This document shows, in pieces, positions 17,982 through 27,569 of a stretch of DNA of 64,000 nucleotides (positions are counted from its first letter, which is position 1; each line of letters begins with the position of its first letter). The notes below the pieces were generated by a model. The model saw only the letters and a program-made list of their open reading frames with translations, was not told the origin of the DNA and did not search any database. The stretch spans positions 1,054,001-1,118,000 of the forward strand of contig NZ_CP096270.1 in NCBI RefSeq assembly GCF_023204835.1. Reading direction: 5' to 3'. The stretch comes from Salinarchaeum laminariae. GTDB taxonomy: Archaea; Halobacteriota; Halobacteria; Halobacteriales; Salinarchaeaceae. The translations under genes were made by a program, and so were the position numbers.

Positions 17982-18272
17982 TGATGTGTGTGGTCGGTTG
18001 GATCGCAGGTGGATCGCTCGGAGTCGGTGCCGGCCGGATCGCGGTCGGTTTCGTCCGGTCGGGCCGATGGGGCCCACGCCGGAGTCCGCCGCCAGTCAGG
18101 CCGGCCCGAAAAAGACGAACCCCGTGGCGGCAGTCGCTGGGCGTACTGAACGCCTGTCCGTAGGGTTCGACGGCATACTCGAACCCCTCGAAACGCCGAC
18201 GCAAAAGCGTTACGCGTCGCTGCGGTCAATCGAACGGCCACTCGCCGAGCCCTGAACGGTGGAGGCGGCCGG

Positions 18273-19004
18273 TTACTGGAACTGCATCCCGCCGTTGACG
18301 TTCACGATCTCGCCCTGCACGTACTCGTTGCCGAGTAGGTACTCGATCGTGTCCGCGACGTCCGCCGGGTCGCAGGCGTACTCCGGGAGGTGCGTGTCGA
18401 GGTTCTCGTGGCCGCGGAACTCGATCTCCTCGAGGAATCCGAGAATATCGTCGTTCATGCTGGTCTCGACGGGACCGGGGGCGACGGCGTTGACCTGGAC
18501 GCCGTCCTCGCCGTACTCGCGGGCGAGTGCACGGGTGAGCCCGTGTAGTCCGGCCTTGCTTGCCGCGTAGCTGGCGTCGACGGTGCCGGCGGTGCCACCG
18601 ATCGAGGAGACGAAGACCACGTCGCCGCCGGGCTGGAGGTAGTCGATGGCTGCGCGGGTGACGTAGAACGCGCCCGTGAGGTTCGTTTGAAGGACGCGAT
18701 CCCACTGGTCGTCGTCGAGATCGTCCAAACTGTCCGGGTCGACGACTCCCGCGTTGTTCACGACGGCGTCGAGGCCACCGAGCTCGTCGGCGGCTGCATC
18801 GACCATCTCCTCGACGGCATCCGAGTCCGTCACGTCGGCCTGGACGGTGACGGCCTCCGCGCCACGATCCCGGGCAGCGACCGCGACCTCCGCTGCCGCG
18901 TCCGCCGACTGGTTGTAGGCGATCGCGACGTCGTGTTCGTCCGCGAGTGCGAGTGCGGTGGACCGCCCGATTCCGCGACTGGCGCCGGTGACGAGGACGT
19001 TCAT
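18273..19004 (-). CDS. SDR-family oxidoreductase (FabG-like)
   Basis: A 243-aa short-chain dehydrogenase. The Rossmann motif TGASRGIG lies at residues 6-13, then VVNNAGVV (NNAG), the catalytic Ser in VFVSSIGG, and Tyr-Lys in ASYAASKAGLHGLTRALA. The C-terminal GEIVNVNGGMQFQ is typical of the 3-oxoacyl-ACP reductase/acetoacetyl-CoA reductase branch. It uses NAD(P)H; the true substrate is uncertain because haloarchaea lack classical fatty-acid synthesis, and it could serve in polyhydroxyalkanoate or other ketone reduction. It lies downstream of the convergently placed 19,080 gene without obvious operon structure. Confidence 0.88.
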   Translation of the reverse strand: MNVLVTGASRGIGRSTALALADEHDVAIAYNQSADAAAEVAVAARDRGAEAVTVQADVTDSDAVEEMVDAAADELGGLDAVVNNAGVVDPDSLDDLDDDQWDRVLQTNLTGAFYVTRAAIDYLQPGGDVVFVSSIGGTAGTVDASYAASKAGLHGLTRALAREYGEDGVQVNAVAPGPVETSMNDDILGFLEEIEFRGHENLDTHLPEYACDPADVADTIEYLLGNEYVQGEIVNVNGGMQFQ

Positions 19005-19079
19005 CGTATCCGCTGGTTGTACTACCGACTGATACTCCTTTCGTCAGGCACCACACTGCAGGCGCTGTGCCGCCGACAA

Positions 19080-19559
19080 TCAGTCTTCTCGCCACTCCGC
19101 TGGAATCGACGTCTGGCAGTCGACCTCTCCAGCGTCTGCCGTCTCCAGTTCCTCGGCGATTGCCAGCGCCTCTGCGACCTCCGCGTCGTCGAGCGCGTCG
19201 AGCTCCTCGCCGTCGACCGCGCCGGGCGCATCGGCCTCGGTCTCGTCGATGGCTCGCTTCAGGTCGGCGAGAACGGCCGGCGTGGTCGTCGATTCGGTGG
19301 CGGATTCCTCGTCGACCCCACTCGATGGCTCTCCGGCCGTCGGCGTCCCGCTTCCCTCGCCTGAGGACACCGACTGGCGCTCTGGCCGAGCGAGTGCGCC
19401 CTCGAACAGACTGCTCACGGCGCGATCGCTCACATCGTCGCGCTCGGGGGCCTCCCCGCTGGCCACCAGCTCGTCGACCGACTCGGCGCCGTGCCTTTCG
19501 AAGACGGCGCCGGGGTCGGCCTCGACGCGGCGAGCCGCCTCGGGGAGTCCTGGCTGCAT
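19080..19559 (-). CDS. Acidic haloarchaeal protein of unknown function
   Basis: A 159-aa protein beginning MQPGLPEAARRVEADPGAVF. The N-terminal 45 residues could form a small helical domain (RVEADPGAVFERHGAESVDE). The centre is Ser/Thr/Glu-rich and disordered. The C-terminal half is helical with EELDALDDAEVAEALAIAEE and ends CQTSIPAEWRED. No family recognised. An AT-rich promoter stretch (ATATTAACC and a TTTTTTATTTGTG element) lies upstream at 19,580-19,630, and the frame upstream of ATG 19559 loses coding character there. Confidence 0.55.
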   Translation of the reverse strand: MQPGLPEAARRVEADPGAVFERHGAESVDELVASGEAPERDDVSDRAVSSLFEGALARPERQSVSSGEGSGTPTAGEPSSGVDEESATESTTTPAVLADLKRAIDETEADAPGAVDGEELDALDDAEVAEALAIAEELETADAGEVDCQTSIPAEWRED

Positions 19560-19780
19560 ACGCTGCCAATCATTGCCCTGGTGGTTAATATTTTCGCCCG
19601 TCAGACGTTGTTTTCTCACAAATAAAAAAGGAATTTGCAGGACGGGCGTCAGACGCTTGGCTGACGGCAGTGGTTTCGTTCGAATCTTCGGTGGGGAGAT
19701 TGCGACGACGGACTGGGAGCAGACGGGCTCGGCGCTTGCACTGACACGTCGCGGAACCGCGTGCACCGGGCGCCAACGGC

Positions 19781-20060
19781 CCGAAAGCCCTCTGCCGTCT
19801 CGCACACGTCAGCTCGCGTGTCGCTCACTGCGTTCGCTCCCGCTCGCTTTTGTCGAAGGCTCCCTTCGGTCCCCTTGCCAGCCGGATATCCTCGCTGACG
19901 CTCGGATCGGGCCGGTTGCGGCGCACGCGAGACTGGCGGTCGGTTCCACCGACCGCCTTAAACGTGGCCGGCAGTAGCCGGCCACGTCGCCCTCGCCCTT
20001 TCAGTCCGCCAGGCAGGGGGTCCGTGAAAGCCCACTGTGTATCCGGGGCCCTGGCGGACT
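19781..20060 (+). repeat. Intergenic repeat-like element with three strong stem-loops
   Basis: This lies in a 649-bp stretch without a gene. It begins CCGAAAGCCC like the elements at 23.7 and 26.85 kb. Its right half contains GGCGGTCGG-TTCCA-CCGACCGCC (19935-19957), four bases of TTAA, then ACGTGGCCGG-CAGTAG-CCGGCCACGT (19962-19987). A long stem AGTCCGCCAGG (20003-20013) pairs with CCTGGCGGACT (20050-20060). All three stems are perfect. It may be a repeat-derived structure or a non-coding RNA. The rest of the gap (19,560-19,780 and 20,061-20,208) shows no gene. Confidence 0.5.
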
Positions 20061-20208
20061 TTCTGGCTGTTCAGTAGTGATCCCGGAGACGCCAGCGGTG
20101 CCGAGCCTGGAATGGAAGGCCCGCAGAAACCTCGCCAAAATCAGGTCAGAGATGGAGTGACCACCGGGACCGATCGCTGTCGTTCTTCGACACTCCCCGA
20201 CATTCCGT

Positions 20209-21927
20209 TCAGGCGCGCTTGCGGGGGCTGTCGAGTTCGATGTCGAGTTCGTCGAGTTTCTCCTCCCACTCCGCGCGCTTTTCCTGATGCTCTTCGAGGA
20301 ACTCCTCCATCAGCTCGGCGGCCTGCTCCTTGCAGCCGCCACAGAGCCGTTCGCCGCCGACGCACTCCTCGTAAACCTCCGTGGCGAGATCGTCGTCGTC
20401 CCCAGCGAGCAGGTAGGCGTAGAGCTCGTAGACGGGACATTCGTCGGCCTCGCCGCCGAGCTCTCGTTGTTCCTCTGCGCTCTGTCGGCCGCCCGTCGTC
20501 GCCGATTTCACCTTGTCGTAGCCCTCCTCGGGATCGTCGAGGAGGCTGATGTGGGAGGCCGGGATGGAGGAGGACATCTTCCCGCCGGTGAGCCCGGTCA
20601 TGAAGCGGTGGTAGATCGAGGAGGGGAGCTGGAACCCGTAGCCGCCGTGATCGAGTTCGACCTCGCGGGAGACGTCCTCCGCGTCGGCACGCGAGAGGTC
20701 GAAGGCGTCGACGTGCTCGTCGTAGACGCGCTTCTCGCCCTCGACGGCCTCGATCAGTGCGTCGAAGGCGTCCTCGGTGGCGTTGCGATCGAGGATCCGA
20801 ACGCGGGGTCGAAGCGGCTCCTTGCCGGCGTTTTCGAGCTTCTCGACGATGGACTGGAGGACGTCGTGCTCGCCGGAACTCTGGCCGTCTCCGCCCTGGA
20901 ACGCCAGCGCCGCAGCGTCGAGATCGCCGGCCTCATCTGCCGCGTCGAGCCACTCGGCGGCCTCCACACAGCGAGGCCGATCCGGCTCCTCGGCGTAGGC
21001 CTCGCGAGCCTCCCACGCGCGATCGAGGAGTTCGCGCTCTGCTGGGTCGGCCTCGAAGCTCGCGTAGGCCTCTGTGACGCCGAAGTAGCGCACTCGTGCT
21101 GCGAGGTCCCGTGCGAGGCGCACGTGGGGATCCTGGTCCGGCCCGACGGGGATGACCGTGGGTTTCGGGCCGTCGACCAGCTGCGGGTACATGATGTCGG
21201 CCATCTGTGTCACGACGGACTGCATGTGGCTCACGTCGGTGCCGCCGTCGAAGTCGTAGATCGCCTGGAGCTCCGAGAAGTTCGCCTCCGCGCCGAGCTC
21301 GAAGGCGAGATCCTGCACCGCACGGTTCTCGGACTGGCGGTAGAGGGTCCCCTCCTCGGGATCGAACCCGAGCGCGAGTAGGGAGAGCACGTAGTCCGTC
21401 GCGTGCTGATCGATCTCGTCCCAGGGAATCTCGCGGGCGCTGTGAGCCTCGAGATCGGCGATGAGGCCGTAGGCGTCGCCGCCCTGCTCCTGGTGCCAGA
21501 CGATCTCGTCGAAGACGAGCTTGTGGCCGATGTGGGGTTCGCCGGTGGGCATGAATCCCGAGAGCGCGGCGAAGGGCTCGTCGTTGCGCATGGCGTCGGC
21601 GACGGCGTCGTAGTCGCGGTGGCCGAAGATGACCCCGCGGCGCATGAGATAGTGCGGGTGCGGAACCGAATCGAGGATCTCGTCGAAGGACTCGATGCCG
21701 AACTGGTCGAACAGCTTGCGGTAGTCCGAGACCGTCGCCGATCCCCACGGGTCGAGCGTGGTTTCGTCGGCGCCCTCGGCGGTGCCACCGTCAGTCAACA
21801 GCTCCGGACCGGCGTCCGCAGTCTCGTTGGCGCCGTCGCCGTCTGCGGTCCCCCGCCACCACGCCGGAGCGGCGGCGTCGCTCCGGTCGTCGTGCTGTGC
21901 AGTCGAGTCGGGGGACTCGCTATGCAT
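20209..21927 (-). CDS. trpS: Tryptophanyl-tRNA synthetase
   Basis: A 572-aa class I synthetase. The HIGH-type motif is PHIGH (residues 131-135) after FMPTGE, and the KMSKS-type motif is GGKMSSSIP. Specificity-pocket text includes VIPVGPDQDPHVRLARDLA. The first 55 residues are a low-complexity acidic extension. An insertion of about 70 residues (DAADEAGDLDAAALAFQGG and neighbours) lies between the Rossmann core and the KMSSS loop. A C-terminal CGGCKEQAAELM motif with Cys residues resembles the zinc-binding tail of archaeal TrpRS. ATG 21927 (MHSESPDS) is the first plausible start after an unrelated upstream region. Confidence 0.93.
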   Translation of the reverse strand: MHSESPDSTAQHDDRSDAAAPAWWRGTADGDGANETADAGPELLTDGGTAEGADETTLDPWGSATVSDYRKLFDQFGIESFDEILDSVPHPHYLMRRGVIFGHRDYDAVADAMRNDEPFAALSGFMPTGEPHIGHKLVFDEIVWHQEQGGDAYGLIADLEAHSAREIPWDEIDQHATDYVLSLLALGFDPEEGTLYRQSENRAVQDLAFELGAEANFSELQAIYDFDGGTDVSHMQSVVTQMADIMYPQLVDGPKPTVIPVGPDQDPHVRLARDLAARVRYFGVTEAYASFEADPAERELLDRAWEAREAYAEEPDRPRCVEAAEWLDAADEAGDLDAAALAFQGGDGQSSGEHDVLQSIVEKLENAGKEPLRPRVRILDRNATEDAFDALIEAVEGEKRVYDEHVDAFDLSRADAEDVSREVELDHGGYGFQLPSSIYHRFMTGLTGGKMSSSIPASHISLLDDPEEGYDKVKSATTGGRQSAEEQRELGGEADECPVYELYAYLLAGDDDDLATEVYEECVGGERLCGGCKEQAAELMEEFLEEHQEKRAEWEEKLDELDIELDSPRKRA

Positions 21928-22087
21928 ATCCGAGGATGGCGGTGGATCGACCAAAAGGGGTTCGCTTCCTCGCGGCGCGTTCACACGGTCTCCGCCGTCG
22001 ACACTGCGAGGTCTCCGGTCGAGCGCGATCGTGGGGTCTCCGACCGAGCGCACCCGCGGGGATCGTCCGCCGTCGATCCAGCGGCGA

Positions 22088-22786
22088 TCAGTGGGTCAGC
22101 ACCGTCGCGATCATCCGGAGACACGGCGGCGTCAGCGCCAGCGTCAGCAGGAGCACGAACCCGCCGACGAGCGCCGCGGCCCGACGCGAGACGCCCCGGA
22201 CGACGCGAAGCCCCTCCATCCACAGCCAGGCACTCCAGACGACGGTGAGCGCGCCGAACACCTCGACGGCGACCCAGGGACTCCGCGGGTCGCCGATCGG
22301 CGCGACCACTCTGGCCGGGAACGTGATCCCGATGCCGGTGTCGAAGCCCGCGATCGGGTAGGCGAGGTAGAGCAACGCGACCACAGCGAGGTTTCCGAAC
22401 GTCTGTGGCAGGAGCCCCACGCTGACGAGTGCCGCGGTCTCGCGGATCGATCCGGTCCCTGCCACGGGCCAGGTCAGCCCCTGGAAGAGAGCGCCGTAGA
22501 TCACCAGCGCCAGCAGCGGGATGCCCGCGGCGAGTCCGACGATGATGGCGAAGTAGCCCGGCACCGCGATCGACCGTTCGCCGGCCGCGTAGACGAGCTG
22601 GGGAACGCCCGCCGGCACGCCGGCCTCGGTGGTGGTCCGTTCGATCAGCACGAAGACGAGCGGAATCGGCGCCAGCACGGAGAGGCCGGTCAGCCCCAGC
22701 ACGGCAGCCGTGACGCCGCGGGATGGCCCTCCCGACTCGAAGAAGCCCGCGGGATCGACCAGTGCGCGACGCATCGGCTGCCACAT
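22088..22786 (-). CDS. Yip1-domain membrane protein
   Basis: A 232-aa integral membrane protein. It starts with a cytosolic segment MWQPMRRALVDPAGFFE, the usual opening of haloarchaeal Yip1-family proteins ('DP-x-x-F-F'). Five membrane segments follow, including TAAVLGLTGLSVLAPIPLVF, GYFAIIVGLAAGIPLLAL and LVGGFVLLLTLALT. Family members are linked to membrane trafficking in eukaryotes; in archaea no function is proven. It has its own promoter region, between trpS and rpiA on the same strand. Confidence 0.72.
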   Translation of the reverse strand: MWQPMRRALVDPAGFFESGGPSRGVTAAVLGLTGLSVLAPIPLVFVLIERTTTEAGVPAGVPQLVYAAGERSIAVPGYFAIIVGLAAGIPLLALVIYGALFQGLTWPVAGTGSIRETAALVSVGLLPQTFGNLAVVALLYLAYPIAGFDTGIGITFPARVVAPIGDPRSPWVAVEVFGALTVVWSAWLWMEGLRVVRGVSRRAAALVGGFVLLLTLALTPPCLRMIATVLTH

Positions 22787-22865
22787 CGTGCCGACCGTTT
22801 TCGAGCGCCCTACCTATCGCTTTCTGCTCGGAGCGAGGGCTCGTCCCCCGAGATTGCACCGTCGC

Positions 22866-23588
22866 TCAGCCGAATAGCGTCTCGACGCCGTCCTCCCGTC
22901 CGACGAGCACCCGGTCCGCCATTTCGACGAAGAGTCCGTGTTCGAGGACGCCCGGAATTCCCGCGAGGTCGGCGGCGAGGCTGGCTGGGTCGTCGACCGT
23001 TCCGAACTCGGCGTCGAGCACGAGGTTGCCGTTGTCGGTCACGACTGGGCCGCTCTTCGCTGCCGCTTCGCGGAGCGTGGGGTCGCCACCCAGCTCGCGC
23101 AGCCGGTCAGCGACGAGCGTGCGGGCGGCCGGCAGGACCTCGACCGGCACCGCGGCGTCGAGCGTTGGCGCGAGCTTCGCGGGATCGACGACGATGATCA
23201 GCTCCCCGGCCGCGGCGTCGACGAGCTTCTCGCGAGCGTGGCAACCCCCTCCGCCCTTGATCAGCGGGGGGACTCCCACTCCAGCGTCGGCAGCGGTGTC
23301 GTCTGCGCCACCGCCACCGGTGGCGACCTGATCCGCGCCGTCGATGGCGACGTCGACCGCTTCGACCTGATCGAGATCGACGACGGGAATCCCCGCGTCG
23401 AGTGCGACCTCTCGGGACTGGTGGGAGGTCGGGACCCCCTGGATATCCAGGCCAGCGTCGACGCGCTCGCCCAGCGCGCGGATCGCCGCCGCCGCGGTCG
23501 AGCCCGAGCCCAGTCCGACGACGTCGCCGCCGTCGACGGCTTCGACCGCCCGCTCGCCGGCGCGGCGTTTCAGCGTGGCTGCGTCCAT
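22866..23588 (-). CDS. rpiA: Ribose-5-phosphate isomerase A
   Basis: A 240-aa enzyme interconverting ribose-5-phosphate and ribulose-5-phosphate. Recognisable blocks are VGLGSGSTAAAAIRALG (phosphate-binding), GVPTSHQSREVALDAG, DVAIDGADQV (active-site Asp), IKGGGGCHAREKLVDAAA, and VVTDNGNLVLDAEFG. An insertion of about 15 Gly/Ala/Asp residues (ATGGGGADDTAADAGVG) separates the DGAD and KGGGGCH motifs; bacterial enzymes have only a few residues there. ATG 23588 fits the conserved N-terminus. Confidence 0.95.
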   Translation of the reverse strand: MDAATLKRRAGERAVEAVDGGDVVGLGSGSTAAAAIRALGERVDAGLDIQGVPTSHQSREVALDAGIPVVDLDQVEAVDVAIDGADQVATGGGGADDTAADAGVGVPPLIKGGGGCHAREKLVDAAAGELIIVVDPAKLAPTLDAAVPVEVLPAARTLVADRLRELGGDPTLREAAAKSGPVVTDNGNLVLDAEFGTVDDPASLAADLAGIPGVLEHGLFVEMADRVLVGREDGVETLFG

Positions 23589-23682
23589 GTCGCGGGGATG
23601 TGCGCGCCGGTACATAGGCGTTGGCTCCTAGGGAAGGAGTCTGTAGGAAGTTACGTTGAATCGAATTCTACGATTATGGCCT

Positions 23683-23906
23683 CCGAAAGCCCCCGGACGC
23701 TCGACATTCCGGGACTCGCTGTGGTCCTCAGTCGCTTCGCTCCCTGCGGTCCTTGCTTCGCCCGGGAACGACCGACCGCCCGGCCCCTTTCGATACCCCG
23801 CCCACAGCATCCTCGATCCTCCCCAACCTCCTCCCTCGCTGACGCTCGGTCGTCCCTCGCACGCTACGCGACGGCTTCGCCGCCGCGAAACGCGCGCCAC
23901 AGCACC
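23683..23906 (+). repeat. Interspersed intergenic repeat, copy A
   Basis: It fills most of the 397-bp gap between rpiA and the NUDIX gene. It begins CCGAAAGCCCCCG and ends GAAACGCGCGCCACAGCA. Both ends recur in the gap at 26,853-26,959, in the same order and orientation, around different middles. The middle contains the CTTCGCTCCC / CGCTGACGCTCGG type of sequence frequent in haloarchaeal intergenic DNA. No gene is visible here. Confidence 0.6.
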
Positions 23907-23985
23907 AACCGGATTCTCGGCATCTCGAACTCGCACCCTGGTGCCTTCGCAACCCTTTTGCATGGAACTGTCGAGGTCCGAATCC

Positions 23986-24420
23986 ATGCCCGAGGAGACG
24001 ATTCGCCCACTCGCGATCGGCATTCCGACCCGGGACGAGGAGGTGCTGCTCGCCGAGCACGAGGATCCCACCTCCGGCGAGCAGTTCTACCGCCCGGTCG
24101 GGGGCGGTATCGAGTTCGGGGAACACAGCCGAGAGGCGCTGAAACGGGAGTTCACCGAGGAGCTCGACGTGACGGTGAGCGAAGCGACGCAGCTGACGAC
24201 GCTCGAGCGGACGTTCACGCAGGACGGCGAGCCCGCCCACGAGATCTGGCGGTGCTATCACGTCTCGATCGTAGAGGACTGGCCCTACGAGACGGACTCG
24301 TTCACCGCCCACGAACCCGAGCTCGATCACGAGTTCCCGGTCCGCTGGATCGCGATCGACGAACTCGACGACCACATCGTCTACCCGGAGTCGCTGCCGG
24401 AGCTACTGGAATCGGCGTAG
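23986..24420 (+). CDS. NUDIX hydrolase
   Basis: A 144-aa protein. The Nudix box reads GGIEFGEHSREALKREFTEE followed by LDV. It fits G-x5-E-x7-R-E-U-x-E-E except that the final Gly is Asp, as often seen in halophilic members. Upstream strands include AIGIPTRDEEVLLAEH and downstream HEFPVRWIAIDELDD. The family hydrolyses nucleoside diphosphates linked to another moiety; the substrate is unknown. An in-frame ATG at 23962 (MELSRSES) is an alternative start; 23986 gives the usual short N-terminus. Confidence 0.85.
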   Translation: MPEETIRPLAIGIPTRDEEVLLAEHEDPTSGEQFYRPVGGGIEFGEHSREALKREFTEELDVTVSEATQLTTLERTFTQDGEPAHEIWRCYHVSIVEDWPYETDSFTAHEPELDHEFPVRWIAIDELDDHIVYPESLPELLESA

Positions 24421-24451
24421 CGCTGCCGAATGGCGATCGATCCGGGCGAGC

Positions 24452-26719
24452 CTACTCCTCCTGCGCGTCCACGACCGCAACGCCGGCCAGATTGACGATG
24501 TCTTTGACCTCGTCGCCGCGCTGGAGGACGTGGACGGGCTGGTCCATGCCGACGAGCATCGGCCCGACAGCCTCCGCACCGCCGAGTCGCTGGAGCAGCT
24601 TGTAGCCGATGTTGCCAGCCTCCAGATTCGGGAAGACGAGCACGTTCGCGGGCTCGTCCAGCTCGGAGAACTCGTAGGTGCCCTCGAGCAGCTCCTCGAC
24701 GACCGCGGTGTCCGCCTGCATCTCGCCGTCGACGGGGAAGTCGACAGTCGGGTCATCCCGCAGCGACGCTGCGGCCTGACGGGGTTTGACCGTCCCTTCG
24801 GTGTTCACCGAGCCGAAGTTCGAGTAGGAGAGGAGGGCGGCCCGGGGCTCGACGTTGAACCGTCGAGCGAGCTCTGCGGTGTGCCGGGTGATCTCCTCGA
24901 GGACGGCCTCGTCGGGATCCTGATTGACGGTCGCGTCGGCGACGAACACGACCTTGTTCCGGAAGGTCAGCAGGTAGACCCCGGCTGCGTAGTCTGCGTC
25001 GTCGGCGGTGCCGATGATCTGCAGCGGCGGGCGGAGCGCGGAGGGGTAGTGGTGGGTGAGACCGGTCAACATTGCGTCGGCGTCGCCAGCGTCGACCATC
25101 ACGGAGGCGAAGTAGTTCGAGTCCTCGATGAGCTCCTCGGCCTCGCTGCGGGTGATGCCTTTGCGCCGCCGGGCCTCGTAGAGCTTCTCGGCGTACTCCT
25201 CCCGAGTCCCCGCTGCCGCCTCGCTCTCCGGGTCGACGACCTCGGGATCGAATCGTAGTCCGAGCTCTCTGCAGGTGCTGTCGATGCGCTCCTCGTCGCC
25301 GATGAGGACGGGCTCGGCGATCCCCTGCTCTTCGAGCTGTGCGGCGGCGCGAATGATCTTGTCGTCGCCGCCCTCCGCGAGCGCGACGCGCTTGGGGTCG
25401 CTCTTGGCCTTGTTGAGCACGACGCGCATCATCTCGCGGGACTTGCCGAGGCGCGCTTCGAGGCGCTCCTCGTAGGCCTCGGCGTCGATGGACTCCGCGC
25501 GGGCGGCGCCGGAGTCGATCGCGGCCTCCGCTACGGCGGGTGCGACCTCGAACAGCACGCGCGGATCGAGCGGTTTCGGGATGATGTAGTCGGGGCCGAA
25601 CTGGAGGGGCTGATCGCCGTAGGCTTTGCGCACGGCGTCGGGCACGTCCGTCCGCGCGAGTTCGGCGAGGGCCTCCGCCGCCGCGACTTTCATCGGCTCG
25701 TTGATGTCCCGGGCGCGGACGTCCAGCGCGCCGCGGAAGATGAACGGGAAGCCAAGTACGTTGTTGACCTGATTCGGGTAGTCCGACCGGCCAGTCGCGA
25801 CGACGACCGTGTCGTCGCGGGACTCCTTGGCCTCCTCGTAGCCGATCTCGGGGTCGGGGTTCGCCATCGCAAAGACGATCGGATCCCGAGCCATGGACTG
25901 CACCATCGCCTCGTCGACGATACCGCCGACGGAGAGCCCGACGAACACGTCGGCGTCGGCCATCGCGTCGGCGAGATCTCCGCCGGATCGGTCCGCAGCG
26001 AACTCGGCCTTGTACTCGTTGACCTCGCCGGCAGCGGCGCGCTCCTCGGTGATGATTCCGTCCGAGTCACACATCGTGACGCGGTCGGGATCGACCCCCA
26101 GCGAGACGAAGAAGCGAGCAGTCGCGATCGCACTCGCGCCCGCGCCAGAGAAGACGACGTCCAGCTCTGCCAGCTCCTTGTCGACGACCTGGCCGGCGTT
26201 GACGAGCGCGGCGCCGGAGATGATCGCCGTCCCGTGCTGGTCGTCGTGGAACACCGGGATATCCATGCGATCGCGGAGCGTCTCCTCGAGTTCGAAACAG
26301 GCCGGCGCGGCGATGTCCTCGAGGTTGATTCCGCCGAACGTCGGTTCCATCGCCGCGATCGCCTCGATCATCGCCTCGGGATCGTCGAGATCGAGTTCGA
26401 GATCGAAGACGTCGATGTCGGCGAACCGTTTAAAGAGGACGCCCTTGCCCTCCATCACCGGTTTGGACGCGGCCGCTCCGATGTCGCCCAGCCCCAGGAC
26501 GGCGGAGCCGTTCGAGATCACGCCGACCATGTTGCCCTTCGCGGTGTACTCGTAGGCGCGCTCGGCGTCCTCGTCGATCTCGCGGCATGGGCCGGCGACG
26601 CCGGGCGAGTACGCGAGACTCAGGTCTCGCTGCGTGTTGGTGGGTTTGGTCGTCGCGATCTCGACCTTCCCCGGTGGATCGCTGCGGTGGTACTCCAGAG
26701 AGTCGTCTTCGAGAGACAT
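24452..26719 (-). CDS. maeB: NADP-dependent malic enzyme with phosphotransacetylase-like domain
   Basis: A 755-aa MaeB-type enzyme converting malate to pyruvate and CO2 with reduction of NAD(P). The N-terminal malic domain has [33 protein letters not shown] and the catalytic region [19 protein letters not shown]. The NAD-binding half has [13 protein letters not shown] and [15 protein letters not shown]. The C-terminal 320 residues (from about 430, [20 protein letters not shown]) are homologous to phosphate acetyltransferase but serve a regulatory role in MaeB enzymes. The two-domain length is standard. The promoter side (26,720-27,139) holds a repeat and no gene. Confidence 0.94.
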   Translation of the reverse strand: MSLEDDSLEYHRSDPPGKVEIATTKPTNTQRDLSLAYSPGVAGPCREIDEDAERAYEYTAKGNMVGVISNGSAVLGLGDIGAAASKPVMEGKGVLFKRFADIDVFDLELDLDDPEAMIEAIAAMEPTFGGINLEDIAAPACFELEETLRDRMDIPVFHDDQHGTAIISGAALVNAGQVVDKELAELDVVFSGAGASAIATARFFVSLGVDPDRVTMCDSDGIITEERAAAGEVNEYKAEFAADRSGGDLADAMADADVFVGLSVGGIVDEAMVQSMARDPIVFAMANPDPEIGYEEAKESRDDTVVVATGRSDYPNQVNNVLGFPFIFRGALDVRARDINEPMKVAAAEALAELARTDVPDAVRKAYGDQPLQFGPDYIIPKPLDPRVLFEVAPAVAEAAIDSGAARAESIDAEAYEERLEARLGKSREMMRVVLNKAKSDPKRVALAEGGDDKIIRAAAQLEEQGIAEPVLIGDEERIDSTCRELGLRFDPEVVDPESEAAAGTREEYAEKLYEARRRKGITRSEAEELIEDSNYFASVMVDAGDADAMLTGLTHHYPSALRPPLQIIGTADDADYAAGVYLLTFRNKVVFVADATVNQDPDEAVLEEITRHTAELARRFNVEPRAALLSYSNFGSVNTEGTVKPRQAAASLRDDPTVDFPVDGEMQADTAVVEELLEGTYEFSELDEPANVLVFPNLEAGNIGYKLLQRLGGAEAVGPMLVGMDQPVHVLQRGDEVKDIVNLAGVAVVDAQEE

Positions 26720-26852
26720 GATGGAGCAGACGAGCGCTCCCGTGAAAAATCCCCGACTGAATCAGGGTTCGCGGATACGGATAGATGCCGTCGTGGATAC
26801 TGGGTTTCATTCATGCTGGTAGAGCTACCCTCCAGACGTCACGGCATGCGCC

Positions 26853-26959
26853 CCGAAAGCCCCCGACGGCTCGGTTACCCGGGCACCGTCGGAGTAAGAT
26901 CCGACGCCGTTCGCCTCGCTTCGCTCGGCTCACAGCCGCGAAACGCGCGCCACAGCACC
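26853..26959 (+). repeat. Interspersed intergenic repeat, copy B
   Basis: Begins CCGAAAGCCCCCG (26853) and ends CCGCGAAACGCGCGCCACAG plus CACC (26936-26959), the same boundaries as copy A 3 kb to the left, but only 107 bp long. The remainder of the 420-bp gap between maeB and hisI (26,720-26,852 and 26,960-27,139) shows no gene. An AT-rich TATCTTAAGAG element near 26,987 may be a promoter. Confidence 0.6.
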
Positions 26960-27139
26960 CACAGTGCGTCACTGGCCTCGACAAATATCTTAAGAGCGTT
27001 CCCGCACACGATCGGGATCTGATAACCGGTCCCGCGGACTCATGAGAGGCCTACCACACTCGGTGAAAATGAAGATTCCCACAGCCACCGCCGATAGTCG
27101 AGGAAAAGACCTATTCCCGGCACTCCCCTGCCCCCGAGC

Positions 27140-27541
27140 ATGGACGAGGACGCCCTCCAGGCCGAGACGGCGAGCGAGCCGGAGCTCGATTTCGGGGAGT
27201 CCGGGCACATCCCGGCAGTCGCACAGGACGCCGACACCGGCGACGTCCTGATGCTCGCCTACGTCACGCCGGAGGCCCTCGAGAAGACCCGGGAGACCGG
27301 CCGGGCGCACTACTACTCGCGGAGCCGCGACGAGCTCTGGGAGAAGGGCGCCACGAGCGGCCACACCCAGGCAATCGAGGAGGTTCGCGTGGACTGCGAC
27401 GGTGACGCGCTCCTCTATCGCGTCGAGCAGGCTGGCGGCGCCTGCCACACCGGCTACGAGTCCTGCTTCCACCGCACCGTCGACGGCGAGGTCGTCGGCG
27501 AGCAGGTGTTCGATCCCGACGACGTCTACGACGCCGAGTGA
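27140..27541 (+). CDS. hisI: Phosphoribosyl-AMP cyclohydrolase
   Basis: A 133-aa histidine-biosynthesis enzyme opening the adenine ring of phosphoribosyl-AMP. All signature blocks are present: [53 protein letters not shown] (Zn/Mg-binding Asp-x-Asp region) and [14 protein letters not shown] (zinc-binding Cys residues). It is the stand-alone HisI form without a HisE domain. A gene for a coiled-coil protein follows 28 bp later on the same strand. Confidence 0.95.
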   Translation: MDEDALQAETASEPELDFGESGHIPAVAQDADTGDVLMLAYVTPEALEKTRETGRAHYYSRSRDELWEKGATSGHTQAIEEVRVDCDGDALLYRVEQAGGACHTGYESCFHRTVDGEVVGEQVFDPDDVYDAE

Positions 27542-27569
27542 TTCCAGTGACACAATCGACGCCCCACGA

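Noticed and set aside
23620-23985. Continuous open frame upstream of the NUDIX gene
   Set aside because: It is the intergenic repeat read in frame; composition lacks protein character and the NUDIX domain starts after 23,986.
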